From Desulfotomaculum sp. (GTDB lineage Bacteria; Bacillota; Desulfotomaculia; Desulfotomaculales; Nap2-2B), in contig DOTD01000080.1 in the NCBI GenBank assembly GCA_003513005.1, positions 1 through 60,063 of the forward strand: 60,063 nt of DNA, written 5' to 3'. Below the pieces are notes generated by a model. It saw nothing but the letters and a program-made list of their open reading frames with translations. It did not search any database and was not told where the DNA came from. Made by a program: the position numbers and the translations under genes. The number at the start of each line of letters is the position of its first letter. Position 1 is the first letter of the stretch. Below are positions 7,355 to 16,922 of this stretch, one piece after another.

Positions 7355-9388
7355 TTAATTCTCAACAAGCCTTTGAAAACAGTCAACCACTATCGGATCA
7401 AATTGAATACCGGCATATCTTCTAAGCTCCATTAACGCATCCTCTTTACGCAGCGCCTTCCTGTACGGCCGGTCGTTAGTCATTGCGTCATAAGCGTCAA
7501 CAACTGACAGTATGCGGCATTCAACAGGAATTTCCTGCCCTGCAAGACCCAGCGGGTAACCTTTGCCGTTCCACCACTCGTGGTGTTTTAGTATCCAATC
7601 TGCTATCGGTACCAGTTCCGGCAGAGACAGAGCTATCTGATGGCCTATTTCGGTATGCTGTCTCATAGATTTAATCTCTTCTTCCGTTAGCGGACCGGGC
7701 TTAAAAAGTATGCTGTCGGATATGCCGACCTTGCCTATATCGTGAAACTGGGCTAAAAGCCGCAGATCGGTAATCTGATTGTCAGGCATTGAAACAATCT
7801 CTGCAAGACCTGTAACGAGATCTTCCATTCTCTTGGCGTGATCCTCGGTAATAAAATCCCTTACTTCCAATGTCTTCATCAGCGCCTGTACAATTGAGCT
7901 TCGGGCGCTTCTGCTTCGGTGAAGCTTTTCCCTGCCCATGTTGTTTTCCGCTTCCCTGAAAAGATTGCGGAGATCGCCGGAGTTACTCTTCCCAACAGAA
8001 AAACCCATGGAAATACTTAAAGGAAGTTGAACATTTTTTTCGTTATAAATCTCAATATTATTTTTGATCCTGGAACAAGCGGATCTAACAGTTTCATCGC
8101 TGCAGTTTGGAAGCAGGACGGCAAATTCGTCCCCCCCTACCCTGGCCACAACGTCCCCGGCCCTAAAAGCGTTTTTAATCATTTGAGAAGCCGCAGTAAG
8201 AATATTATCTCCATAACTGTGTCCAAGCTTATCGTTTATAAACTTAAGTCCGTCTATATCACACGCAATTATTCCTATGGAGGAAAACCTGCTTTCACCA
8301 AAACGGAGCATCTCTTCTTCAAAATAGGCGCGATTATAAAGACCGGTGAGGGAGTCGTGTAAACTCAAATATTCCAACTGCTCCCCTATTTCTTTTACTT
8401 CTGTAATATCCATGGATGTACAGAGCATAATTCTTGTCCCCTTGCAATAGACGGCGGCAACTGTCTCTGCTCTCCATCTTAACTCTCCGTTTTTAGTCAT
8501 ATACCGGTATTTGTATGGGAAAACACTCTCTCCCTTTAGTATCTTGATTGCCTTTTCCCTTACCGCTTTCCTGTCTTTAGGATAAACCAGATTCAAAGCG
8601 TTAGAACCCAGCAGTTCACTCTCCTGGTAACCCGTTTCCCTTAAAAGAACCGGGTTGATAAAACCAAATTTCCCATCTTTGATCAGATAAATACTCATCG
8701 GCAAATTGTTAAAGAGATTCTTAAAAATAGCTTCGGCGCGTCTGCGCTCTGCGTAGTAACGAACTACACCTTTACGTAATTTTTTGTCCATTCTCCTGTA
8801 TTCAAAGTTTTCGACTTTCTCCCAGCAGCCATCGCGTCTAACTAAGGCATACCGGTAGTTAACTATTATGTCTAACGCTTGATTCACCTGACAATGATCT
8901 AAAGAATAAGTACATACTGCAAGAATCTTATTTTTAAGGATATCTTTATTAGAATCTTTTTCATAACTGCAAAGATCTTTGATTTGCTTACTGCTTAACC
9001 AGGACATGTCACCGGCTATCCTTAACCCTTCAAATCCTAAAGCCAGGGCTTGATTATGTCTTTTATTCAGGACCTCCATTGCCTTTTCAAGGTTAAAAAT
9101 ATCATCAACAAAATACCAATCCAGATAAGAAACAATTTCTATCTGTTTTCTTTCCAGATAATATTTGAGATCAGGAATGCTCTCCCCAATTAACGTTTCA
9201 GCCTCTTTTGCATCAAGCAATCCGGAAGTGACCAAAATGCAATATTCATTACTCTGCAAACCGGCTGTAAAATAGGGAATCAAAATATCCGCCAAGTCTT
9301 GTTTCGTTTTGTAAAAGGCACAAAAATGTGTATCCCAGGGAACGCTGGGCAGTATGCCGAGACCCGTCTTTCTTTTTCTTGCTTTCAT
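7355..9388 (-). CDS. MEDS-PAS-GGDEF-HD-GYP c-di-GMP signalling protein
   Basis: 677 residues. N-terminal MEDS (DcmR-type sensory) domain at about 15-190 (FYKTKQDLADILIPYF), PAS domain at about 225-335, GGDEF domain at about 345-500 with intact VGGDEFAVLLP, and C-terminal HD-GYP domain at about 505-677 with HDIGK and HHEWWNGKGYP. It could both make cyclic di-GMP and break down it or a related nucleotide; which activity dominates cannot be read. Soluble, no membrane helices. ATG 9388 is chosen because AGGAG sits 9 bases before it; the in-frame TTG at 9397 abuts that site. It stands alone, convergent to the RiPP locus. Confidence 0.9.
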   Translation of the reverse strand: MKARKRKTGLGILPSVPWDTHFCAFYKTKQDLADILIPYFTAGLQSNEYCILVTSGLLDAKEAETLIGESIPDLKYYLERKQIEIVSYLDWYFVDDIFNLEKAMEVLNKRHNQALALGFEGLRIAGDMSWLSSKQIKDLCSYEKDSNKDILKNKILAVCTYSLDHCQVNQALDIIVNYRYALVRRDGCWEKVENFEYRRMDKKLRKGVVRYYAERRRAEAIFKNLFNNLPMSIYLIKDGKFGFINPVLLRETGYQESELLGSNALNLVYPKDRKAVREKAIKILKGESVFPYKYRYMTKNGELRWRAETVAAVYCKGTRIMLCTSMDITEVKEIGEQLEYLSLHDSLTGLYNRAYFEEEMLRFGESRFSSIGIIACDIDGLKFINDKLGHSYGDNILTAASQMIKNAFRAGDVVARVGGDEFAVLLPNCSDETVRSACSRIKNNIEIYNEKNVQLPLSISMGFSVGKSNSGDLRNLFREAENNMGREKLHRSRSARSSIVQALMKTLEVRDFITEDHAKRMEDLVTGLAEIVSMPDNQITDLRLLAQFHDIGKVGISDSILFKPGPLTEEEIKSMRQHTEIGHQIALSLPELVPIADWILKHHEWWNGKGYPLGLAGQEIPVECRILSVVDAYDAMTNDRPYRKALRKEDALMELRRYAGIQFDPIVVDCFQRLVEN

Positions 9389-9588
9389 ATTAAACAACTC
9401 CTATTACCTTTTATTAAAAATACCCGTTGAATTAAATCCAATGAATTCTCATCTTAATGATTGCGCTGCATTAGCAGCATGGGGATCTATCCTGTTCTTA
9501 AAATAGTTATCGGTTTGTCTTAAAAAATATATAGTCCAGCCGCTTCATAAAAAAGCAACTGCTTTATGTACCCTTTCAAACCGTTTAA

Positions 9589-9617
9589 TTGACACGGCAA
9601 ATTATTTTTGATATAAA
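9589..9617 (+). promoter_or_regulatory. Sigma-A promoter upstream of M20 peptidase
   Basis: TTGACA at 9589-9594 and TATAAA at 9612-9617 with a 17-base spacer: near-consensus. It would give an untranslated leader of about 205 bases before the start at 9829. The rest of 9389-9828 shows a run of eight G at 9693-9700 but no gene I can support. Confidence 0.65.
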
Positions 9618-9828
9618 AAATCAGGCGTCATAAAGGCATACCGGCTGGAGTTCAATAATTCTACTTCTTCGCCCCGGCGATTGGTCCGGCCCTGGGGGGG
9701 GTTATCTGGTAGAATACGTCAACTGGCGGATGATCTATTACTTATCAATGCAGGCGGCGCTTTATCATCTGTCTTCAACTTTATCCATTACCCCGCAGGC
9801 GCCTTTAAAGGATAAGGAGGTCCTAAAA

Positions 9829-11112
9829 TTGAAACCCGAACAAATTCTTTCCGACCTAATCAAAATAAATACGGTTAACCCGCCTGGAAATGAGACGGCT
9901 GCAGCCGTTTATCTCAAACAAATTTTTGATTCTGCAGGTATTCCAAATGAGATCATTGAATCCGAAAAAGGACGCGGCAACTTTATCGCCCGCCTTGGTG
10001 AAGGCGGCAGAAGACTTCTTTTTTTATCCCATACGGATGTAGTCCCGGCCGGTGATGACTGGGACGACGACCCTTTTTCAGGCAGTATTTACGACAATAC
10101 GGTCCACGGGCGCGGCGCCTTGGACTGCAAGGGACTCACTGCTGCCCAGGCAAGCGCAATGCTTAATCTGGCACAAAACAAAACGCCCCTTAACGGAACG
10201 CTGATTTTTGCAGCCACTGCCGACGAGGAAAAAGGGGGCGGCTTTGGTGTAAAAATGCTTCTTGACCGGTATCCTGAAAAGCTGCGCAGCGATTTCGCCA
10301 TCAATGAAGGCGCAGAGGAACCGGTGCAGTTAGGATCAAACACTGTTTTCTTTATCCAGGTTGGAGAAAAGGGCACTGCCTGGAGCAGATTAATTTCAAG
10401 AGGAAAAGCATGTCACGGTTCCATTCCAACTCTGGGGGAGAACGCGCTGGTCAAAATGGTTTCCTCAATTAAAGCTCTTTCCGGCTATAAGCCAGAGATA
10501 GTTCTTATCCCTGAAGTTAAGCGCCTGCTGACGGAATTATCAAAAATAAAAGGCTTCGGAGCATCGCTTAGCCCGGAAAATGCGGATAAAATAATCAGTT
10601 CCCTCGGAGACAAGAACCTGTCGGAAACTTTAAGGTCAATGACCAGGATGACCGTTTCCCCAAATATGATCTCAGGCGGTGAAAAGATCAATATCGTTCC
10701 CAGCCTGTGCCAGGCGGAAGTTGATATAAGGGTTTTGCCCGGCCAGAACCTGGAATATGTACGGGACGAACTGCGCAAATTTGTAAGCAGGGAAATCGAA
10801 ATCGACGTTTTTAACTATCACCAGCCTACTTTTTCAACATCGGAAACGGAATATTACCGGCTTATCGAGAAAACAACCAGGGAAGCCGCCGGAGCGGGAG
10901 TAATCTGCCTTCCCTATATCTCCCCGGGCGCCACGGACTCCAGATATCTCCGGCTGGCCGGGATACCATCGTATGGAATTGGACACATGGCTGACGGATA
11001 TGACCAGAGCGTTAAAGAGACTATCCATGGCAGAAATGAAAGGATTGATATACCGAGCCTTAAACTAAGGACTGACTTTCTGATCGCCCTGGCCAGGGGG
11101 TATCTAACTTAG
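9829..11112 (+). CDS. M20 family metallopeptidase (ArgE/DapE-like deacylase)
   Basis: 427 residues. Zinc-site motifs of the M20 family are present: SHTDVVPAGDDW near 63, GRGALDCKG near 95, TADEEKGG with the catalytic Glu pair near 130, and a final His in ATDSRYL...GIGHM. A dimerisation lid lies between about 180 and 300. The family hydrolyses N-acyl amino acids or dipeptides (acetylornithine, succinyl-diaminopimelate and others); the exact substrate cannot be assigned from sequence. TTG 9829 is chosen because AAGGAGG lies 8 bases upstream; an earlier in-frame start at 9730 has none and would add an atypical tail. Confidence 0.88.
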   Translation: MKPEQILSDLIKINTVNPPGNETAAAVYLKQIFDSAGIPNEIIESEKGRGNFIARLGEGGRRLLFLSHTDVVPAGDDWDDDPFSGSIYDNTVHGRGALDCKGLTAAQASAMLNLAQNKTPLNGTLIFAATADEEKGGGFGVKMLLDRYPEKLRSDFAINEGAEEPVQLGSNTVFFIQVGEKGTAWSRLISRGKACHGSIPTLGENALVKMVSSIKALSGYKPEIVLIPEVKRLLTELSKIKGFGASLSPENADKIISSLGDKNLSETLRSMTRMTVSPNMISGGEKINIVPSLCQAEVDIRVLPGQNLEYVRDELRKFVSREIEIDVFNYHQPTFSTSETEYYRLIEKTTREAAGAGVICLPYISPGATDSRYLRLAGIPSYGIGHMADGYDQSVKETIHGRNERIDIPSLKLRTDFLIALARGYLT

Positions 11113-11121
11113 TTTTTTGCC

Positions 11122-11415
11122 TCAAACCTTGCTGCACAGATAAACTGCTATGTATTCTTCCCGGTATTGTTTTTTTTCAATGCTGAATCCAGCCTTTTGA
11201 AGGAGTCCTTCCATAATCCAGTCAAGGGTTGAATATTTATCTTTTATATGAACTTCCAAATCCCTGGCCGGCCTGTCACCGGCATATTGCTTCATATTGC
11301 CTATTAAAGTGTCAAAATAAAGGCTGTAATCCTCTACATCGGATGGATAAACAATATCTCTTAGAAAAAGGCGTCCTCCGCCTTTTAGCAGGCTGCTGAT
11401 CCGTTTTAAGGCGAT
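11122..11415 (-). pseudogene. C-terminal relic of a SAM-dependent methyltransferase
   Basis: About 97 open codons on the minus strand ending at TGA 11122-11124, read as LKRISSLLKGGGRLFLRDIV and, later, GLLQKAGFSIEKKQY, the last strands of a class I methyltransferase. The frame is closed upstream by TAA at 11416-11418 with no usable start, and the SAM-binding half is missing. The sequence beyond is not methyltransferase-like, so the gene was probably truncated by deletion. Confidence 0.65.
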
Positions 11416-11551
11416 TTAAGAGCGTTAATTATTTCTTTGTTTTCCTTTTTAATATTCTCTACAATTTTTCCTGCACGGGCAATTTGCAGGAACAAATTGG
11501 GTGTTCCATTCGTCTATTTTATATACAAATTGAAAAGGGGTGTTTGTTTCG

Positions 11552-13672
11552 ATGAAAAATTTTCATCTGAAGGGATCAATTATTTTGGCTGCGGCATTGT
11601 TGACGTTCTTCTTCTTGTTCAGCCCAGCCATATATTCAGAAGAAATGGGAAAGAGCGACCTGAAAACATTTAATTCCTATTCCGAATTAAAAGACTTCCT
11701 GCTCAGCAACAGGAAGTTCATGCAGAAATTCAGCATGTTCTCCTATGATTTTCCTTTATTAACCGGGGCAATGAAAGAAAACATCTCCATGCCCAGCCTG
11801 CAGATGCAGGATGAATCAGGCGGAACTTCAGGTTCCAGAGATTTTTCAACAACCAATAATCAGGTCGACGGGGTTGAAGAAGGTGATTTGGTGCAGTGTG
11901 ACGGCAAATATATTTACGCTGCAAACAGCCGGGGAATTAGCATTATTTATGCATATCCCGCTGAAAAAGCAAAGGTCGTTTCTAAAATAAGCTTTGCGGC
12001 TGAAGCGGCGCCAAATGAAATCTATTTAAATAAAAACAAGCTGGCTGTAATTCTTGGAGACTGGCATTCCCAACCAGGTGTAATAATTAAAGTTTTCGAT
12101 ATTTCCGATCATGAGAAACCTGTTCTGGAGAGGGATATAGACTTCAAAGGCAATTATATAAATTCAAGAATGGTCGGGAATTACGTTTATGCAATTGCCA
12201 ACACACCGGCAGTTGAATATGAGCCGGCATCCGGCGAGGAACAAGTCCGGCTACCTGAAATCAGCTTTAACACTAAGAATGAAACAATCAACGTTAAAGA
12301 CATATATTATTTTGATTATCCTGACTACTATAATCAGTATACCTTGCTGATGTCATTTAATATTCTTAATAACAACGAGGCTGCGGCATGTAAGACATTC
12401 TTATCCGGTTCATCCCAAAATATTTATTCCTCCCAGGAAAATATCTATCTGTTAAGTCCTAAAATTCCTGACGTGCAAAATTATGTCCAAAAAACAATCA
12501 GCAGCCTTAAGGAAGCTCTGCCCTATAATACTGCCAGGCAATTAGACGGACTTTCAACTTTAAGTCCCGTTAAACAGATAGACGGACTTGAAAAAATTAT
12601 TAACGAAAACTTAAGCAGTTTTAGCGATCAGCAGGTGAATACCCTTGAACAGAAAATGGACAGTTTATTTGGAGACTTGAATAATAAAATAAACCAGGAA
12701 AACAGAAAAACTGTAATCCGGAGGTTTTCCATCAAAAATGGCGGAATAACTTTCAGTCGTCAAGGTGAGATTCCGGGTTACGTGTTAAACCAATTCTCCA
12801 TGGACGAATATAATGGATTCTTCAGAGCAGCAACGACTTCTCAAAGATTTACCTTTGGCGAACCTTTATCGACCTCCAACAACATATATATACTTGATCA
12901 GGAAATGAAGATTGCGGGAAGACTGGAAGGGCTGGCCCCTTCGGAAAAAATTTATTCGGTCCGGTATTTTGGACCCAGAGCATATCTTGTCACATTCCGG
13001 CAAATGGACCCGTTATTTACGGTTGATTTAAAAGACCCTTACAATCCCAAAGTTCTTGGAGAGCTGAAGATTCCGGGTTATTCGGATTATCTGCATCCTT
13101 TTGATGAAAACCATCTTATTGGAATAGGCAAAGAATCGTCTATGTCGCAACCCATTCCCGCAGATGAACTTTTAGGTGACCAATTCCGGGCTATGCCTGT
13201 TCTTCCCCGAACAGGAGGACCATATTTAAAAATAGGGTTATTTGATGTGAGCGATCCGGCAAATCCTAAAGAAATATCTAAATACATTATTGATCAAGAA
13301 GGTTCGGACTCTCTGGCGCTAAAGGATCATCACGCTTTCCTGTTCAGCCGTTCAAAAAACCTTTTAGTCCTGCCCGTTTCATTTTATCAAGAGCAGGTAC
13401 AAACAAAAAACGGTTTTTGGGAAGACATCCTTAGTGACGCCTGGCAGGGGGCATACGTATTCGGGATAAGCATAAAAAACGGAATTAGCTTAAAAGGTAG
13501 GGTTAATCATTCAGAAGAAAAGATAATCAACGAACAAAATACTTACTACGAAAACGGTATAAAAAGGTCTCTTTATATTAATGACGTCCTCTATACTGTT
13601 TCAGAACACATGGTTAAAGCAAGCTCTCTTGAGAACCTAAAAGTTTTAAAAGAGATCGATTTAGGTGTTTAA
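11552..13672 (+). CDS. Secreted beta-propeller domain protein
   Basis: 706 residues with a signal peptide (residues 1-30; MKNFHLKG then a hydrophobic core, cleavage near SPAIYSEE). The rest matches the secreted beta-propeller family (PF09826-like): a start motif STTNNQVDGVEEGDLVQCDG, repeated strands with YIYAANSRGI, VFDISDHEKP, TVDLKDPYNPKVLGELKIPG and GLFDVSDPANPKE. An inserted helical stretch sits at about 315-395. Probably extracellular or surface bound; function in the family is unknown to me. ATG 11552 has AAAAGGGG 11 bases upstream; an in-frame GTG at 11540 lies inside that site. Monocistronic. Confidence 0.85.
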   Translation: MKNFHLKGSIILAAALLTFFFLFSPAIYSEEMGKSDLKTFNSYSELKDFLLSNRKFMQKFSMFSYDFPLLTGAMKENISMPSLQMQDESGGTSGSRDFSTTNNQVDGVEEGDLVQCDGKYIYAANSRGISIIYAYPAEKAKVVSKISFAAEAAPNEIYLNKNKLAVILGDWHSQPGVIIKVFDISDHEKPVLERDIDFKGNYINSRMVGNYVYAIANTPAVEYEPASGEEQVRLPEISFNTKNETINVKDIYYFDYPDYYNQYTLLMSFNILNNNEAAACKTFLSGSSQNIYSSQENIYLLSPKIPDVQNYVQKTISSLKEALPYNTARQLDGLSTLSPVKQIDGLEKIINENLSSFSDQQVNTLEQKMDSLFGDLNNKINQENRKTVIRRFSIKNGGITFSRQGEIPGYVLNQFSMDEYNGFFRAATTSQRFTFGEPLSTSNNIYILDQEMKIAGRLEGLAPSEKIYSVRYFGPRAYLVTFRQMDPLFTVDLKDPYNPKVLGELKIPGYSDYLHPFDENHLIGIGKESSMSQPIPADELLGDQFRAMPVLPRTGGPYLKIGLFDVSDPANPKEISKYIIDQEGSDSLALKDHHAFLFSRSKNLLVLPVSFYQEQVQTKNGFWEDILSDAWQGAYVFGISIKNGISLKGRVNHSEEKIINEQNTYYENGIKRSLYINDVLYTVSEHMVKASSLENLKVLKEIDLGV

Positions 13673-13681
13673 AGGGAATAC

Positions 13682-13872
13682 TTTGACGCTCATAGCGCTG
13701 AGTTTTAATTAAAATCTGAGGGTTTAAAGAAAGTCGTTATTCACAGATGAGCGATATTGCTTGAGTGCCGCTGCAACGCCCGTTGAAGCTTCGGTTACAG
13801 ATCCACGGTGCGAAAACAGCGGCACACTTAATGTTTCTTGAAAAGGCTTTATAATGTCGGGAACTTAATGCT
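13682..13872. repeat. Dispersed ~190-bp noncoding repeat, copy A
   Basis: Similar along its length to 38599-38790. Shared blocks include GAGCGATATTGCTT, TGAAGCTTCGGTTAC, CGGTGCGAAA, TTTCTTGAAAAG and ATGTCGGGAA. A perfect 9-bp inverted pair (13765-13773 with 13817-13825) closes a loop of 43 bases. It lies between convergent genes. Confidence 0.8.
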
Positions 13873-13880
13873 CGATTTAT

Positions 13881-14105
13881 TTATAATTTTGAATATGTTT
13901 TTTTAAAAATATCCCTGTCACAGGGGTAAAGTTCTCCCTTTATCCCAATAATAAGATAGTCCCCCGGTTTTCCTTCCATCTTGCCTTCCAGTGTATCAAC
14001 TGAAAATGTGTCTTCCATTTGTCTGGCTAAGACAGGTATTGGTTTCTTCACATATTTATCAAAAACTCCCATTTGAGATATTTGCTCCGGCTTGACAAAA
14101 AGCAT
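13881..14105 (-). CDS. Small conserved protein with PGDYLI motif
   Basis: 74 residues, ATG start with AGGGGG just upstream. The central part (about 38-62) reads EGKMEGKPGDYLIIG then GELYPCDRDIF, a pattern I recognise from small conserved proteins in bacteria and phages (a PGDY box followed by YPC and an aromatic). No catalytic motif is visible and function is unknown. The gene ends beside repeat copy A. It is followed upstream by another small minus-strand gene at 14191-14376, about 85 bases apart. Confidence 0.7.
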   Translation of the reverse strand: MLFVKPEQISQMGVFDKYVKKPIPVLARQMEDTFSVDTLEGKMEGKPGDYLIIGIKGELYPCDRDIFKKTYSKL

Positions 14106-14190
14106 TAGATTACCCCCTATTTGTTATTTTTCTAGCTTATCCAGTTTCATTCAAGAAATACGGGGTAAAAATGGCCGAAAAAAGTACCGT

Positions 14191-14376
14191 TCAGCTTTGC
14201 TTATCTTCTGCTTTGCGCCAGTTCCCCCACGGCGCAACCACCAATTCGCCCGAGTCAAGGCGGACCAGTATATTTCTCGGCCCGGGACCTTTAGCCCGTA
14301 CAATCACCATGCCGCACTCGCCGTATAAACGGCGCCTGTGATCACGGTTTACATAACGTACACGTATTTCTTTAAT
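14191..14376 (-). CDS. Small basic protein of unknown function, probable ATT start
   Basis: 61 residues with a clear protein character: RVRYVNRDHRRRLYGECGMV near the start and NILVRLDSGELVVAPWGNWR near the end. A perfect GAGGAGG at 14385-14391 lies 8 bases before ATT at 14374-14376; no ATG, GTG or TTG stands at the right distance in this frame, so ATT (or the ATA two codons earlier) appears to initiate. The strand pattern (short beta segments, basic) suggests a small barrel fold, but this is inference. I do not know the family. Confidence 0.62.
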   Translation of the reverse strand: MKEIRVRYVNRDHRRRLYGECGMVIVRAKGPGPRNILVRLDSGELVVAPWGNWRKAEDKQS

Positions 14377-14622
14377 AAATATAACCTCCTCACCACAAGT
14401 AAAATACGGTGATTAAAAATTATTATAGCTTATCTCAAAGGCTTCATCACTCCGAGAATAAAACGAAGATAATGTCGAATATGCTCGCATTATGTTGTTT
14501 AGAAAAATAGAACATGTGCCGATTATTAAAAAACGAGATATTTCTCTTTTTACTTTTTGGCGCCTATTCTAAGGTATTAAATGATTATTAAAGTAAACCC
14601 GGGCAGGAGGAAAGAAATAGCC

Positions 14623-16905
14623 GTGAACGATTTATTAGCTGAAAAAATGGAAATGTTAAACCTGTTTATAGCCGATAGCCGCGAACTTCTTGATGATGCG
14701 GAACCACAAATTATTGTTATAGAAAAAAGCGCTCTTAATTCAGGGAAAATTGATCAGGAAGCCCTGAACGCAGTTTTTCGTTTGTTTCACTCTGTTAAGG
14801 GCTCGGCTTCTTTCCTTGAACTCCATAATGTAATCAGAGTAACGCATGAAGCAGAAACGTTGTTGGATATTTTGCGTCAAGGAGAGGTAACTATTAAACC
14901 AGGACATGTTGATTTGCTGATTGGCGCCGTTGACCTGGTTAGAAATATTCTGGATGTAGTGGAAGAACGTCAAAGCGATACGGGTTTTGAAGACAGCGCT
15001 GAAAAAATAAGCAATGAACTCACAAGGACAATTAACTCTTTATCCTGCCGGAACCAGGTTGATACTGAAAAAGGAGAAAACAATGTCTTACCTGCTCCTG
15101 AAGAAACAGAACTAATGAATAGTCCCATAAACGAAGCCAATGAGATTCCTGCCGAAAAAGACTCCGAAGATATTCTTAACAGTGATGAAATTCTAGAACA
15201 TTTCATAGAAGAGGCAAATGAGCTTCTAGACGAAGCTGAAAACGTTCTTCTTCAATTGGAAGGATTGCCTGATGATCTTGAACTGGCAAATAATTGCTTC
15301 CGTTTCATTCACAGTTTTAAAGGCAACGCTGGTTTTCTCGGGTTTGAGCCGCTAGAAAAAGTAAGTTTCCACGTTGAGAATATCCTTGGAGAAATTAGAG
15401 AAGGAAGACAAGCCTGCAGCTCAATAACAATTTCTTTCCTGCTCTACGCTGTTGACGCGCTGCGTAACGCAGTAGCGTTAATTAATGATGGTAAAGATCC
15501 TGAAATACCGGGCATAGACGAACTGGTCAAACGCCTTGAAAAACTTATCGTTCCGGCTGCTGAAAAACCAGTCGAAACAGCGTCTGTTCAGCCAGTGAAT
15601 AAACCTGAAGAATATACAGAGAGTAAAAAAGAACAAAGCCTTCAAACTATAACACAGCCTGAAACCGAAAAAAAGGCGCCGGCAGCCGAAAACGGAAAGG
15701 AAAACGCCGCGCCTGAAAAACAGCCTCAGCAAGCGCAACAGCAGGCAATCAGAGTTGATGTCGATAAACTTGATACACTCCTGGATTTGATTGGAGAACT
15801 TGTTATTGCTGAAGCAATGGTTGTTAACAACCAAACTTTAAGGGACCTTCAAATGGAAGGTATTGAAAAGACGGTAACACAGTTAGATAAAATAACCAGG
15901 GAGATTCAGGAAGTATCTATGTCCATGAGAATGATCCCCCTTGGCGGAACATTCCGTAAAATGGTACGTCTGGTACGCGACCTTGCTAATAAGGGAAATA
16001 AAAAAGTCAACCTGGAAATAATCGGTGAGGAAACGGAAGTGGACAAAACAATAATAGAACATATTTCTGATCCACTGGTGCACCTGATCCGTAATGCGAT
16101 GGATCATGGAATAGAAAAACCTGAAGAAAGAAAGGCCGTTGGAAAACCGGAAACCGGCCGCTTGACAATTGAAGCAAAGCACTCGTTAGGTGAAGTTTGG
16201 ATAGTCATAGAAGATGACGGTAAAGGGTTGAACAGGGAAAAAATATTGCAAAAGGGGGTTGAACGCGGTTTAGTCCATAGCGGTGACACTGATTTAAAAG
16301 ATGAGGAAATCTGGAAACTTATTTTTGAACCGGGTTTTTCAACAGCCGAACAGGTTTCTGATATCTCAGGACGCGGAGTCGGCATGGACGTGGTCAAGAA
16401 AAATATCGAAAAACTGCGGGGACGGGTGGAAGTCCGAAGCAAGGCAGGAAAAGGCACTATGTTTGTTGTCCGTATTCCGCTCACTCTTGCCATAATTGAA
16501 GGAATGGTTGTAAAAGTCGGGCAAAACCGTTATATAATTCCAATTGTTTCTATAAAAGAATCATTTCAGGCCGGGGCGGATCAGATCACATATACACCTG
16601 ATAAGTTGGAAATCGTTAGCGTCCGCGGAGAACTTCTGCCTGTCCTTCGTCTGCACGAACTTTATGATATTGAACCTTTGCACCAGGAACTTTCTGACGG
16701 GATATTAATGATCGTTGCCAGCGATGAAAATAAATGCTGCTTATTTGTTGACGAATTAATTGGTCAGCAGCAGATTGTCATAAAGGGACTTCCGGCCTAT
16801 CTTGGTTATGCAAAAGGGATCTCAGGCTGCGCAATTTTAAGCGATGGAGATATCAGTATGATTCTCGACATTGAAGATTTAATAATTTCCGTGGAAAATA
16901 AATAA
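14623..16905 (+). CDS. cheA: Chemotaxis histidine kinase CheA with two Hpt domains
   Basis: About 760 residues. Two phosphotransfer domains: FRLFHSVKGSASF near residue 50 and FRFIHSFKGNAGF near 228, both with the phospho-accepting His. A charged linker (about 310-370, Glu/Gln/Pro rich) precedes the dimerisation helices, the ATPase domain with HLIRNAMDHGIE (N box) and GRGVGMDVVK (G2), and a C-terminal CheW-like regulatory domain. I see no separate P2 CheY-binding domain. GTG 14623 follows AGGAGG by 12 bases; ATG 14581 is the alternative. First gene of cheA-cheW-mcp-cheR-cheB. Confidence 0.93.
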   Translation: MNDLLAEKMEMLNLFIADSRELLDDAEPQIIVIEKSALNSGKIDQEALNAVFRLFHSVKGSASFLELHNVIRVTHEAETLLDILRQGEVTIKPGHVDLLIGAVDLVRNILDVVEERQSDTGFEDSAEKISNELTRTINSLSCRNQVDTEKGENNVLPAPEETELMNSPINEANEIPAEKDSEDILNSDEILEHFIEEANELLDEAENVLLQLEGLPDDLELANNCFRFIHSFKGNAGFLGFEPLEKVSFHVENILGEIREGRQACSSITISFLLYAVDALRNAVALINDGKDPEIPGIDELVKRLEKLIVPAAEKPVETASVQPVNKPEEYTESKKEQSLQTITQPETEKKAPAAENGKENAAPEKQPQQAQQQAIRVDVDKLDTLLDLIGELVIAEAMVVNNQTLRDLQMEGIEKTVTQLDKITREIQEVSMSMRMIPLGGTFRKMVRLVRDLANKGNKKVNLEIIGEETEVDKTIIEHISDPLVHLIRNAMDHGIEKPEERKAVGKPETGRLTIEAKHSLGEVWIVIEDDGKGLNREKILQKGVERGLVHSGDTDLKDEEIWKLIFEPGFSTAEQVSDISGRGVGMDVVKKNIEKLRGRVEVRSKAGKGTMFVVRIPLTLAIIEGMVVKVGQNRYIIPIVSIKESFQAGADQITYTPDKLEIVSVRGELLPVLRLHELYDIEPLHQELSDGILMIVASDENKCCLFVDELIGQQQIVIKGLPAYLGYAKGISGCAILSDGDISMILDIEDLIISVENK

Positions 16906-16922
16906 AAAATTGAGGTGGGACT

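Noticed and set aside
14092..14328. Plus-strand 78-codon frame
   Set aside because: It lies antisense to the better supported small gene at 14191-14376, which has a strong ribosome site.
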